Positions 35,338 through 49,200 of a DNA stretch of 64,000 nt are shown piece after piece. Origin of the DNA: Flabesymbios commensalis (Eukaryota > Annelida > Polychaeta > Terebellida > Flabelligeridae); assembly GCA_964017125.1 (NCBI GenBank), contig OZ024914.1, positions 27,633,073 through 27,697,072 on the forward strand, given 5' to 3'. Position 1 is the first letter of the stretch, and each line of letters starts with the position of its first letter. A program made the position numbers and the translations under genes. The notes under the pieces are model-generated. The model was not told where the DNA came from and ran no database searches. It saw nothing but the letters and a program-made list of their open reading frames with translations.

Positions 35338-35447
35338 CAGGGTTACCGCCAGGAATGTTTGAGTGGGGGAGAAGTGCAAATATTCAGAGTTTTAAATTTG
35401 ATTGCTTGAAATGGACCCCATCCCCCCCCCCCTTAGCGGGAACCCTG
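35338..35447. mobile_element. 110-bp CAGGGTT-ended MITE
   Basis: CAGGGTTACCGCCAGG at left; CAGGGTTCCCGCTAAGG read inward from the right. No clean target duplication. hAT-like ends. Confidence 0.55.
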
Positions 35448-35899
35448 ATTCAACATGGGAGATATATGTGTTATAAAAAGTGAATACAAAATTCCATTTG
35501 CCATCATTTACATCACTCAGTTCAATAAATGGAGTGGCTATTTGTCCCCATCAGTCATCCAGCAAGACTTCAGATCATCTGTTTTGGGCATTTGTATTGT
35601 ATCGCATTGGGCCGAAAGAGGATTTTGTCGAGTGACACAGTTGTTGCAGCATAGTGTGTTAGTTTTTTGTTCTAACACTGGTCTGGTGGAAACAATTTTC
35701 AACTGGTCCGGCCACTGAGAGAGTGGAGGGAGTTACACCCATGCGACTGGAAATTTCAAGAAAAATCCGGAGAAAATAATGGTCCAGCCAAAATTGGACC
35801 AGCAGGAGCTGCTCTGCCAACCCTGTAACAGAAACAAGCTGCAATAGACAGGCAATATTAGACCGTTATCCCTTATCATGCTGTTACTGTAATCCTTTT
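35448..35899. other. Upstream flank of VCPIP1
   Basis: One open frame at 35455-35718 (87 codons) is unrecognised and has no supporting context; probably not coding. Promoter of VCPIP1 may lie towards 35850. Confidence 0.3.
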
Positions 35900-36000
35900 A
35901 GTGATCTCCGGCTAGCGAATGTGCTCCCGGCTGCCAGGCGACCCAGGTGACACTGTTTCTTGAACAGCAATTTCCAACCGCCTGCCTGCATAAAACACCT
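35900..36000 (+). promoter_or_regulatory. VCPIP1: Probable VCPIP1 non-coding first exon
   Basis: A locally GC-richer stretch ends in a textbook donor (ACACCT|gtaagt at 36001). With the acceptor at 36319 it would form a 319-base 5' UTR intron. The 5' limit is unknown; 35900 is nominal. The promoter should lie just upstream; no clear TATA box was seen. Confidence 0.45.
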
Positions 36001-36319
36001 GTAAGTTGAGGCTATGCTGGTTCAATGCTGAGCAATATAATTTTTGTACATAACATTTCTAAAAGTACTCCCACTGGCCATTGAAATGCTCCCAGTGAGA
36101 ATCCATATATTATGCTTGGGTATATCGTAAATGTTCACTCACTTTGTCTCAAGGAAAATGACAATGGAAGTCAAAAGCTAGGTGCTAGGAGAGTTAAACA
36201 ATAACATTAACAATGGGCTTGAAAGTCATTTCTGTCTGTAGATAATTTTCAGCGGACACTCATAATGTCGATTTCATTGCCTGAGCTTGACATTGTTTAA
36301 AAAATCTTTTCCTTTTCAG

Positions 36320-36347
36320 AATTTGAGTAGATTGTTGGATATTCACC
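36320..36347 (+). promoter_or_regulatory. VCPIP1: VCPIP1 5' UTR end and start context
   Basis: A polypyrimidine tract ending ttttcag at 36319 precedes 28 bases of leader and a strong Kozak context (caccATGG). This implies that the coding exon begins at 36320 and is joined to an upstream non-coding exon. Confidence 0.6.
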
Positions 36348-37215
36348 ATGGCAGCTGGCAGTGCTGATGCAGGTGGTCGTGGGCCTTACCGAGTTTTAAG
36401 TGGATTATGTCCAGACGATCAGTGTAAGGCCAAGCTGTTTTTCCCCGCTTACGATTCTAGTGTTGAGTGTACAGATTGTGGACAAAGACACAACAAAGAT
36501 GAACTGAAAAATTTGAGTGAGGTTACTAATCCTGATGTAGCTATACACAACATTTTGAAAAATATTTTACTTGGAAGTTCTAAACCAAAGAAGGGAACTG
36601 ATTCTGTCAAAGTGTCAGGACTTTCTAACTACCAATGCAAACTAGTGTCACCTCTTTTAACTCAGTATGGAATGGACAAGCAGACTGGGAAAGCAAAGCT
36701 ACTAACAGAAATGGGACAGGGCGCTATTTTTGACTGTGGAATACTGAGTGACAGAGCGTTTCTTATTGAAGAGAAGCACATTGATACCATTGGATATGGG
36801 CGTGATCGTACAGGTAGTATGAATTACCTTAAGGAGACACTTCAGGCAATGAAAAAGGCAAATAATAATGAAGAGCGGATTCTGCCAATACATGCTGATG
36901 GTGATGGGCACTGCTTGGTTCATGCTGTGTCCAGAGCATTGATTGGACGGGAGCTGTTTTGGCATGCTTTGAGAGAAAACCTCAAGATACACCTCGAGGA
37001 GAGTTTGGTGAACTACAGGAACCTATTCTGTGATTTTGTGGACATTAATGAATGGAGTGATATTATTGCAGAATGTGATCCAGAATTTGTTCCTTTGAAT
37101 GGAGAACCTCTTGGCCTCAGAAACATACATATCTTTGGTTTGGCTAATGTGTTAAGAAGGCCTATTATTTTGCTTGATTCTCTGAGTGGTATGAGAAGCT
37201 CTGGTGATTATTCTG
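36348..37215 (+). CDS. VCPIP1: VCPIP1 coding exon 1
   Basis: Encodes residues 1-289 plus one base of codon 290. It carries the N-terminal zinc ribbon (CPDDQC ... CTDC) and the OTU active-site loop DGDGHC with the catalytic cysteine at residue 189, then the block LGLRNIHIFGLANVLRRPII that is nearly identical in vertebrates. The donor is TCTG|gtgag; reading on past it for 13 codons meets a stop, so the open frame beyond 37215 is intronic. Confidence 0.95.
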
Positions 37216-40200
37216 GTGAGTCTATTATTTTCAAGAAATCACATCTTATCGATTGATATTTGGGTGTCACCCTATGCACCATGTAATTATATGCAAGTGT
37301 CCAAAAATTAACCCTTGAATGCCAATCGTGACTATAGTCATTTTCAACTTCCTTTTCATTGACATCAAATAACACACATTGGGAATTAAATTTATGTTTC
37401 ATAAAGAAGAATTGCAAATATTTGGTTCAAGCTTCATCTTGTGATAGTAATTTTCACCCATTTCAAAATATGGGTGTGAATTTTAATTATTCAAGTTTGC
37501 ACCGAAATGGCTAGAAATTAAATTTGTTGATGAAATATATAGATTTGCTGTTTCCTTATTAAGGCACATTTCGTGGTTGATCAATATATAGATCTGCCGT
37601 TGAATAATTTATTTCGAACAAAAAGTATGAATATCACTGATAATGTGCTGTCCTAAAATTATATTTTTGTGGCCAGGTTTGTTCTTACCTGGTCTGGTAC
37701 CCATAGAAAAATGTTGTGGACGTGATGGAAAATTAAATAAGCCAATATGCCTGGCTTGGAGCAGCAGTGGGAGAAACCATTACATCGCTTTGGTGCCAGT
37801 CAAAGGTATGTCACTGTGAAATCTAAAATATCCAGTCAAGTCTAATAATCACTGAAATGGAAATATTTTTCAATCTGGAATCTTGACAAATTTAGCACTT
37901 TAATTTTTCTCAAAAAAGATACACCTAGTGTTGAGTGTACAGATTGTGTACAAAGACAATTATTAAAAAAATGTGCAAAATTGAATGAATGTCACCACGC
38001 CCATGATATTTGAAAGTATCCTACAAGAAATATTTCCTAATTATATAATTTATATAATTTAGAACCTTTTATATTATTCGGTTGAATGTCAGGCATAAAA
38101 GAATGATAAAAGCAGTCACCACTCTGATAAATGTAGGAATTCCAAATGGCTGAAAATGGCTGAAGAAAGGGTCACTTTATCAGTCTATGCAATAGAAAGA
38201 CAATTAAATATCAGTCTATGCAATAGAAAGACAATTATATATAATCAAGCATAATTTGTTTTCTCTTTGTTGATGTGATTTAGGTCACCCACTGCCACAT
38301 ATTCCTGGATGGCTTTTGCCAAAAGTGTGGGGCATGCCTCAACAAAAAATAACTGACTATGTTGAGGTGGATGCGGAAGGGGGCTGTGTTGCTGGAGGTG
38401 ACAAATGTCTTCAGGTATCTGCTAATACAGTGTTCATGTATTTGTTAATTTAAAAATAAATACCAAGAAATCTTTACTTTGATCAAATGCTTTACATTAT
38501 ATGATCATGTTTTCTACTGCAATGCATTAAAATTGGATTTACTGCTGTAATTTAGAGAGCATATACCCACATTCTCAACCCTTTAAGATACAAAATTGTC
38601 TTTTCTAGTGTTGTTTTTACATTTGAAATTTTAATTTGCGGACATAATTAACATCTTCAAATGATTACAACATGTCTCTATTGCCAGCATCTAATTTTAA
38701 AGTAACATTTGTGTTAAAAAGTGTAACACAGAATATACTCCATTACTTGTGACCAGTTTCATCTTAGCTATATGTCTTAAACCCCTGAAGTGCTGCAGCC
38801 GATCATTTGATGTCAGAAGCTCATATCAAAGCTGGTCTTTGCACTGAAATGTGTTAAAATATTTACAATTATACTTATCACTAGAGGGGAATTGGGACTT
38901 TTCAAGTAACAATAATGTTTGGACTAGGTTTTGTGAGTTTTTTTTGTTATTTTCTTTATGACAGATTTATTTAAATTTTGCTTATGGGTTTTTTTAACAG
39001 CCATTTTGAATTGGAATTTTCGACTTCAGACTTAGGGCTTCAAATTTCAGAGATCAGAAGTCCCCACTGAGCTTTTGTACTTTTAAATAGATATAAATTT
39101 GTTTGTCAAATGGAATTCTATGCCCAGTACACACATTGACTTGTCTCTCTGTTGACTTAGTGTTGTATCACTGTTTGCTACGCCAGCCCAACAAATGTTT
39201 AAATGGAATTGCAACTGGTATTTTAATTGTCAAATGTAGCATTTAAAAGCTTTGTACTGTCCATACCATACAGGCAATATCGGTTCAATACTGGGCCACT
39301 GTCTGCGACATTACTGAATAAATGTATTTTAATTATTATATGTAGGGGGGTGCTAAAGGGGTGTCGGTATGGAGTCGCATATAAAAGTCCCTATTGACTG
39401 GTCAAGAATACAATGAATGGGCTTCACCCGACATGAACATCATAGCACCGACATCGATCCACATAGTTATCCAGAAAATCTTGCATACATCCGGAATAAC
39501 AGCTATGAATTCTAAACAAAGTCATAGCATAAAACATCAATACCTAAGGATCATTGTGCCAATGTTTGAATTTGATTGGATAAAAACTCAAGGAGAAATA
39601 GACCATCAAAATTTGACATTGATCCACATAGTGATCCAGAAAATCCTGAATAAATCCGGGACAACAATTGGGAATCCTTAAAAAAGACATCGCATGCAGC
39701 CCGACTATACAAGAAACATTGTGTTAAAATTGCAAGGTGATTGCATATATACTCAAGGAGAAATAGCACTTTGATTTCTGGACTTAGAAAAACAGAAAAA
39801 CAAGAAAGAACCAAACAAAACTCAATATGTTTGGGCATAGCCCAAGCATAAATATGCTCCCTTTTATTGTTGGACTTGTCAAAAATTCTTAAAATAATTT
39901 TTTTTCAATGTTGTCTATATATATTTATTAAAGTAATTTCATAAAAACAGGGTGTCTGACCTACCATTAGATATATACTGGGAGATTAATCTTCACCTTG
40001 GCATGTGAAAAGATGAATGAAACCCAATATGTGTATACATCAGGTTTCATTTATCTTTTCACATGTCAAGGTGAATGGAAATCTTTCATTACCATTATCG
40101 AATATTCTTCATTTTTGATAGTATTTTCATCTCTTTCTGCCTATTTTCAGGATAATTATATTTTGCGTCTGGTGACAGCCATGGAACATGTATTTGTTGA

Positions 40201-43200
40201 CAAACATGGTGTGAGTACAGCTCTTGTGGCAAATGTACACCAGCACATTTTTAAGAACACAGGTTTGTATCTAATATTATCACCAATTTTAGAAAGCTTT
40301 CTGTTCTCGTATAGCAGAGCTCTGTCCAGACTATAGATTGAGTCGTGGACTACTATCAAGATTGAGAAAATGCAGCACTTAACATTAACAAGCTATAAGC
40401 TAGTCATACTTGACCCCCTGATGCGGCTGATTTACAATCAATATACCACAAGGACTACACTAAGCAGATCTACTGGATCCTTAATATATGCAGTGATAAA
40501 TTTAATTTGTCTACAAAAAAAAAAGAGGAAGAATTGATTTATTAGATATGATCTAGTATTCTATTCCTTTTATTATTACTTTTACCTAGTATTCACTTAT
40601 TATTTTAAAATATAATTTTTTTCCAATTAATGCCTCAAATACGATATTTCATGTTTTATTCAATTATGTGATTTACAGATCACATAGGGAAGCTTTGTTA
40701 ATGAGGGTTCAAAGAAGGATATAATCCTGCACAATAGATTATTTTCCATTGCCATTTTTTAAATAACAATTTTTTCTAATGGGCATTTGAGAGATAATGC
40801 AAAATTAATTAGTCACATGATTCATTTTCACCATTGGGTTAATCTGAGAGACATAGGCATAAGATTTAAGATACAAGGTAATGTTTTGATTATGTCAGGT
40901 AATAATTGCCTTGCAAACAAACTATCATGCTGTCACATAACTGGCATCGAGCCAACATTGGAATAAACTTTTCTCTGCACATCTTTATCTTATATGAAAT
41001 AAACTTCCATAATTTATGTGTATGATATCCATTTTGTTGGAGACAAAATAATGACAGTTACTTTCGCACAAGTCTTATCATTGAAATTGTTTTATCTACT
41101 ACCTTTCTTATATATAATTTACTAGTGTATAAAGACAAGCCTTTTTAACCCTTACAGTGTGGGGATCGACTTTAGACGTCAGATTCTGACGACTAAAGAC
41201 GATCCCCGCACTGTAAGAGAAAATATTTCTAATGGTGGTAGACCCATAACATAGGTATTCAAATGAATCAGAATGAGCTAACTAAGGCATTTATGATGAT
41301 TTCATATTTGAAAAAAACCCTTTGGTTGAGATTGAGATTCTGTATTATGAAATTGCTGTATTGCAGGGATTGTTGGTGTGAAGCCGGACATTGTAATGGA
41401 GCAGACACGAGCGGCTGTAGAGGCTTCTCGTCTTTTTCGCTGCTTGATGTGTGAAGCTGTAGCTGAATGGACTGTTGATGAGGAATGGCTGCAGCCGGGT
41501 GGTGAGCTTTATAAGCTGGCTGTCCAGAATCATGGGAAGTTAGAACCAGAAAGACATTACACCTTTCCTCTTGCAGGTGATTTTCTCTTGATTTTTCGTG
41601 ATTTTCTCAGTAGTAGTAATATATAAATTGTCTCAAACATATTCCAATTTAAAATAAATGCATGTAATCTCCATCTATATTTTAGTATTTAACCCTTGTC
41701 CTGGTGAATTGTTTGCTTGTCTTTTTCATTATTTTAAACCTGGAATTGACTTCAAATGAAATATTTCTATTTATTAAAAATATGCATCTTTCAAATTGAT
41801 TATTTAAAAGTTTGACTAACTCAGCACCTACCACTAACTAATCAATCAATTTCAGGGATATTTCTTTTTCTTTTAACCCTTTCTGTAAATGTCAGATACT
41901 GATGTACAAAGAATTTAATTTAATGAAGGAATTAAAGGGATCAGCTTATAGATATTTACGCAAGCACATAATATTCCATTTATAATTTGTATTATAAATC
42001 CGTCCTAAAACAATTTATATTAATTACATTGATGGAATAATCGTTCAAATTAGACAGAGCTCTTTCGATTTGCATACATGGTTTGAATGACGCGCGTTTA
42101 CGCACGGCTCTATGCATGGTGGATGGATACAAGATCGCCACTGAACTTTTTGGTGTGTAATGGGGTCTTCCCGTCGACCTTGACATTTCGTTACCCACGT
42201 CTTCCGCTGCAGCCCGTTTCTGTACACACCATCTACATTAATTACCTACACTCAACCCTAGAGGCTACATGCCACATGACAGGTCAACAAAATATCCACA
42301 ACACACGTGTGTCTAAAAGTAAATAGGAGGACTTCCAGTTAGATTAGGGCCTACCAATTAAGTAACCTATTTATCAGAGCTATAGATTCCTTGCTGTTAC
42401 TAACTGGTTACTCAACTAATAATATAGTCTAGTTTCTTTACAAATATGAAATTATGTCTGACACTGACAGCAATGACGAAGACGTCCAAGTTTTCCATGT
42501 TCAAACTGAGGGATTGATAATCCAACTCAGATGATCTAGGACTAATCTGCTAATGTTAGCTCTCGGCTTCACCAGCGGCGGGGCTATCACAGGCACATAA
42601 CCTGATAACATGTGGAAGGGAATTTTATTTTCAATGACAAGGATGCTAGTCAGAGCAGTTCAACTTCAAAAAAACGTGGCCAAATTAATATTATAGCCCT
42701 AGAACCAAACGATTAGGACGACCTTTAGATGACTGGTGTTCTCACTAAAACTGTAGATGCTGCACAGGGGCGGATCCAAGGGCATGGGGTTGGGTGTTTA
42801 AACCCCCTCTCCCCCTCGGAAAAAAAATTACCATCTTGTATTCTCCTTATGAACTGGCGATACACTGAGGGACAAACAGGGCGACCCCCTTACAGTTAAA
42901 TATTTCTTTGTTTTAAAACGCCCCTCCCCCCCCCGCCCGTCAGTGAAAAGCCAGATCCGCCCCTGCTGCAACATTGACACTTTGGTTGGGGTCAGAAAGA
43001 GAGTGTGTTTGCTGCTTTGAAGGGGATTTTGAAAGTCGGGATGGGATAAAAATGACAAAAAATCATCTTGGTTAAAAGGCTACATATGAAGATTATTGTG
43101 AAAAGTAATGAGGCCTAGTTGTGGATTATGATTTCAGATCATCTGAATCATGTAGGCCCGCCTAACGTTATAACATAATAAATTATAGGCCTACACTGAA

Positions 43201-46200
43201 ACATGATATGTAAGCCTATATAAAGACCCCTCATCAGAAATTAAAAAGTAGCAATTATTTGTGTCGACTGTACTCACCTGCTCACAGCACACCCATGCCT
43301 GCTGTTGTTTTGTCTGTCATCTGTGAGATGCAGTACGCCATGTACACTGGCCATGCTGGATGAGGGTGCAGATGGGTCCTGGGAATTAATGATTCTTCCC
43401 ACTTTATTTTTCACCCATTTTTTGGCCTAACTATTCTTTTTTTTATAAGGGAAAATGATATAAATATAGATAAAAATAGATATAATTTTTTAGGTTTGTT
43501 TTTAACACTGTTTTTAAACTGCAATCCTCGATGTTCGGACCCTAAGAAAAGGCTCACTCATTGTTCGTTCGATTAGTTTTTTAACCCATGCGCACCCTCC
43601 TGGATGTGGTGAGTGAGTGATATGACTGACATGATGAGCGATCACTATACAGATCACCATACGAGTGGCGCAGCAATCTCAGGTCTTCTGCCAGTCATAA
43701 ACAGTGATCCATGTCAGCTGGTTAGACCACGTGTGACTGGAGGAACTCTGAAATACCCTACAAGTGTATTGCTTCACAGCGAGTTTGTCGTAGCACTTCA
43801 TTATAAACATAATAATTATTAGACTAATGCAACCATGCTGGAGTTATCTGATTGTCGGGGTGGGGGCACACGTGAGCCGTGGCCCCCACAGGCAATGATG
43901 CGGTGGGTGTGATGAGAGAATGGTTAGTGACAGCGTCATTACTTTTGTCATTAAATGGGCCTAACATCTTTTATGAACACATTAACAATATTCAAATGTA
44001 ATACCGGTGCATGACGGTGTGTTGTCGAGTCTTGGCCGTCACTGCCTTGTGGGAGAAAATAGTCGGCAGTGGTCGGCACTGCGTCTGGTTTCAATTGCGC
44101 TTTTTTTCCTAAAAAACCTTGGATTTCCTGTGATTTTTTCAAACATATCAACAATGAAACAATCCTCTGTAAAATGATCGCTGCATTGTTTATTGGGCCA
44201 GGTGTAAAATCCCCTCTGTGAACTTGATGAAGTCAGGCGTGTAGGTTCATTCTTTGGGTAGCCATGCAAGAGAGTGGGGGATTTTCATCATCTTTTTCGG
44301 TCGATAAGCGTGATTTTCACAATTATGAGCAGTACATTCACCCATAGCAAAACATTCACAAGTCTTAAAACTTCAACTGTGATGTTGTCAAAAGTTTCAA
44401 AAACTAAAAATAACAATTAAGGAGCGGTTTAAAAAGCAGGCTACTGGTGCACTTCTTCACTACATGTGGTGTGTGTGATCCAGATGCCTGTGCGGCCGGG
44501 ATGCGTTAAGTGACGTCACTCATATCTAGCCTCCCTCCCCGTGATCTAGTGCATTCCCTATGACAGGCTGATCCAACATGGCACACTCCATGGAAGTGGC
44601 GCTGGGTGCAGATATATCAAGTTCAACATGAGTTATTTCTATTACTGTATTCTTTTTGCAAAAAATAACAACGGAATTATAAATTATAAGCATTACACAG
44701 TAAAATACCGTTGTGTGGATATTTTCTGTTGGATCCCTTTAAAATAGTTCTAATGGCCGGAGACCCAAAACATTGAAAAATCTCCATGGTTTATACAAAA
44801 ATATTTTAGCATTGTAAGGGTTATTCATGCTTGGAACAGTGTGTGAAAAGAGCAAATTATCTTTATTAAGGTAATAAGTGGAATTTAAATATTGCTTATT
44901 TAAGGTGTTGTCTGCAAATATGATGGTGCTATGGATAGACTGGTGGCTGATTCAGGGAAATGTGGGCCTACACAGTGTCAATGTTGTCAAGGGTCAGTAA
45001 ATATATTTTTCTAGTAATGCACATTAGTTTACACTCTATAAACTAAAATTAATTATTTAAATCCTTAAACCATTAGTTATTTTTCTCCTCCACCATATTA
45101 TCTCATGTTTGTAAAATACTTTCAGAACACAATTGCGTCATGTTCGTGGTGATGGAAGTGTTGTTTATGAAAATGGGGACAAAACTCTCACACCTACCAC
45201 ATCAAGTTTATGTCGCTGTGGTTTTAAACATTACTGGGATGGCAAGGAGTATGACAACCTTCCTGAACGGTAGGTATTGTAGTCCAAATCTTCAACATGG
45301 ATAAAAATGACAAATAAGTGTGAATTAGAAACACAGGGCAAAACTTGATAGTTCTATATATACATATCACGTCCTATTGTACACAGAATTTAACCTCATA
45401 ATTGTTTTTTCATTTTTAAAATCAATTACAGTACAACACATCTTTAAAATTTGGACCCCAGTTAACATGGATGCCGGGCAAATGCTGCTGGCATGCCAAG
45501 ACAACAACACCACAAATTACAGTTCGCCACTGTGGCAGCTCCTGACCAAAGTCGCACATTGACTCTGTTCCCTTACGGGCTCACTGTGGAAATCTGAACT
45601 AACTCAGGTGCAGTCATGCTAACTCATGATGGGCACAGATCTCTGCATGAGACCTTCTGCTAAACTTAGCCATAGTTAAAAATTGGTTGACTTTGTGTGT
45701 GGTGCCATAAAACTCCACACAACACAGAAATAGTGTACATTTCGAGTCTTTCTTTTGCTAATGACTGATACATGTAATTAGTATCAAATTAGGTCTTTGT
45801 GACATATACATGTATAATGTTACGTATATATACTTTGATTATTTCACTTAACTGAAATCACTTCGTTCTTACTCTAAGGGCTGTTACTAAATGTGTGATT
45901 GTGTTTCTAGACACATTTTTATGCTCACATCACTGTTTCTTTAGATTTCCAGTCAGATTAGAGTGGAATAGACAGGTAATTGATGAGCAGGTAGATTGGT
46001 TCCAGCATGAGACAGACATTTCCTTGAACAGTAATGTATTTGAAGTAGCGCAGAAGCTGGTGCAAAAACATTTCCCAGGTCAGCTCATACAATTAATGTT
46101 AAATAAATTAATGTACTTGTATATATATATTTTAACTTCCCTTTTCTAGAGATATCTACATAATATTGGTTGATGATAATTTAATTGATTGATTATATGC

Positions 46201-49200
46201 TTACCTGGTTGTTTAGCCAGTATCTTGGGCAGTCAGAAGCAGAGCCAGTTCTGTGCAGCAGTAATGTCTTACTTGAAAATTGAGCAGCAGCAGCTTTTAT
46301 TTGTTTTGCAGTGGCTTTAGTTATTCAAGTTAGATTACAATACATAGTAGTTTGTAATGCTGCATATTCTTTTTTATATTAGCACGATGTAACCTATGTC
46401 AGAAATATTCACGAAGATATTCACATTATAGCTTATTTCACATTTGTTATAACTACAGTTGAATTTTGGAATAAAACATGTGATTATATTACACAAATGA
46501 CAGGTGTGTTTGGCAGTGAACGTTTGGTGCAGAAAGTTGTTGACATCATTCTACGGCAGACAGCCAAGCAAACAGAAAAGACTGGAGCCGCTGCTGAACC
46601 TTCCTCGTCTGAAGTCAGCATGGTTGACTCTCCATGGAGGGAGGACGAATCTACAAAGATAATACTGACTGGTAGACAAAAGGTATTCACTTGACATAAG
46701 GTTTTGATAAACAGCCAATGCTATTGTTGGTCCAGCATCCATTAAGATTTGTTCAATAGAACTTGTGTTCCCGCTTTATCCTATGTTCAATTTTGGCAAT
46801 GTGATTCAAGAATTACATCAATCAATCAATCAATAAAACTTCTATGGTGCCTATATCCTCACCGGACCAAGCTTCATCAGGCCTTTATACAACAGATTTT
46901 TTGCATTTTTATCCCCAAGATTGGTGGCGGGGTTTGTGGCATCGTCCTGGATGTCAGTCCGTCCTGTTATTCGTCTGTTTGCATTTTCAGTCCTGGAGCA
47001 GATCTCGTGATTTCTTTCAGTTTGAAAAAAAATATTTAAAAAAGATTTACTTTTTTCATTAATCTCTTAATTTAACATTCAAAATTTAGTTGTTTTTTTG
47101 GGTAGTACCATTATCACCTGCTTTACAAATCATAATAGTGCTGCTCCGATGGTAATGCTGGAGTGAAGCTTTGCTCTCACTATATATTGTGTATCTTTTT
47201 CAAGAGGGAGGAAGTACTATAATTGTTGATGGCATGAAAGAATTGGTAATTTTCTTGTGTCCAATTGCCTGTTACCGATAAAACTGGGGGTGATAGGTAT
47301 CTTTCTTTTGAATTTTGTAATGGATTTGATTCAAATTGCTTTGTCTAGTAGATCAAGGACCCCTACATCAAGTATTCTGATTTAGCATGCGCGCTTGCTT
47401 GCGCACACCATAACTCACAAACTTTAAAGTCAGGTGTGTGAAATACAGCATGTTGTCATGTTGGACTAATTATACTTTTTTCAAACTTAATCAATTAATT
47501 TTTGCATTGTTGTCAACTTTTAGGTGATTTTTTCCTGCTCTCCACTAATTTTCAAATAATGCATGCTTCATATAACATATTCACAGATTTAAAAAATGTC
47601 TGGTTACGTGATTAACTGGAAATCATGCTCGCCTCTGACATCCACTCTTTGAGGATTTAGGGGCTCTAAAAGTGACCGAATTGATTGATTATTGATTATC
47701 TGATATATCCGGAGCTATGATGAAAATTGAAAGTATGTATTTTAGTAGTGTGTCTTTTCTACAAAAATATTATATTTATCTCTAAAATATAGACATGTAA
47801 AAGTCTTATTTTTGTATAAATGAATGTCATCAAATATCATTTTACAAGTCACTGCACAAAGAGGAACTTACTCTCAGTCAAACTGAACGACGTATGCGCA
47901 AACAAGTAGAAGATAATGCACCCAAAGAACAGAGTAGAAAAACAAATGAATTACAGCAGCAGAAAGCAGCAGGCGGAGGCAGTCCTAATAAGGTATTTTA
48001 TCATCATTTGAAGCATTGCAAAAGTTTTTACTGAATTTGTGCGAAATACTAAGATGACATATACAAATATGTAATTTACATAGTTAGCCCATAACTGAAA
48101 GTTATTTTGTATAATTTTGTAAGTTTAAAAAACGTTAACGCTCGAAATCTAAAATCTTTATGACTTTAACGTTCAAAATCTAAAGTCTTTATGACATAGC
48201 TGCCCTTTTGGCTGAAGTCTATTGTCGTGACACTCTGCATTTGACGGTCACCATGTCCACCTATATGTATGTCACGATTAGTCTGATAACTTTTTTTGTG
48301 CTGCTGGAATGTTTACCAAACTTACCATGCAGGGTCTCCATGATAAATGTTTGCTAGTTGACCTTTCTATGACCCTAACTTTTTCGCGCTAGCACTACTT
48401 CCAACCGTTTCAAGTGCTTGCGCAGTACTTTTAAAAAAAATTTAGTGATATTTTTTCAAGAGGAATTTACCTTAAAACTTATGATGTAGCCTTTTAAAAG
48501 GTGGCCTTTAAGTAGTGGATTTTTGAGGTGTTGCTGTTTTACTTCAATTTGTGTGATAAATTTACAGTCAATCCAAAAATAATGAAACTCATACTTATTT
48601 CGGCGACCGTCACTATGACGGCTCGCGATGAGCAGTGAAGACATAGAGCCATGACAGTGAATCAGATCACTGAGGGACCAACCGCATATCTCACATGGAA
48701 CGACGATTTTCATAATTAGTGGTAATATTAGATGATAAGCCACGTATGTCTATATATTAGGTATTGGTCTTGGAGTTGAGTTTATCAGCATAGGGAAAAG
48801 TTTTCTCACAGAAGGTTTGTCATTTGTATTGTTTAGTTTATTTTGGCCTCCATTAACCCCACTCCCCAGTAAAAATCTAGCCATGAATGAAGGTCGGAAT
48901 AGTTTATTGGAGCGTGATCAACTATTTCAGGCCGATAGGCTTGGTAGTTATTCAATGGATAATATAATATCAGTGATAATTATAGTATCTTATCACACGA
49001 TTTATAAAAAAAAAACATCATGAAAACATCATATTTGTGTTATAATATTTATTACACTATTTTTAAAACTCACAAAAATATCATATTCGTGTTCCTGACA
49101 TAAATCATTGTCAGATGGATAGTTCAACGACAGGGCTAATTGACAGGCGTGCTTAAACTCAACATTGGTCAACATCTCCCTCCCATCTCATTCGTCTAAT

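Noticed and set aside
44993-45000. Alternative exon 6 donor TCA|gtaaat
   Set aside because: It would shift the frame and hit a stop early in exon 7; CAAGG|gtcagt restores the conserved CQGTQLRHVRG.
46749-47062. ORFs of 96 and 72 codons in intron 9
   Set aside because: Dispersed non-coding repeat with CCTGGATGTCAGTCCGTCC; no conserved protein.
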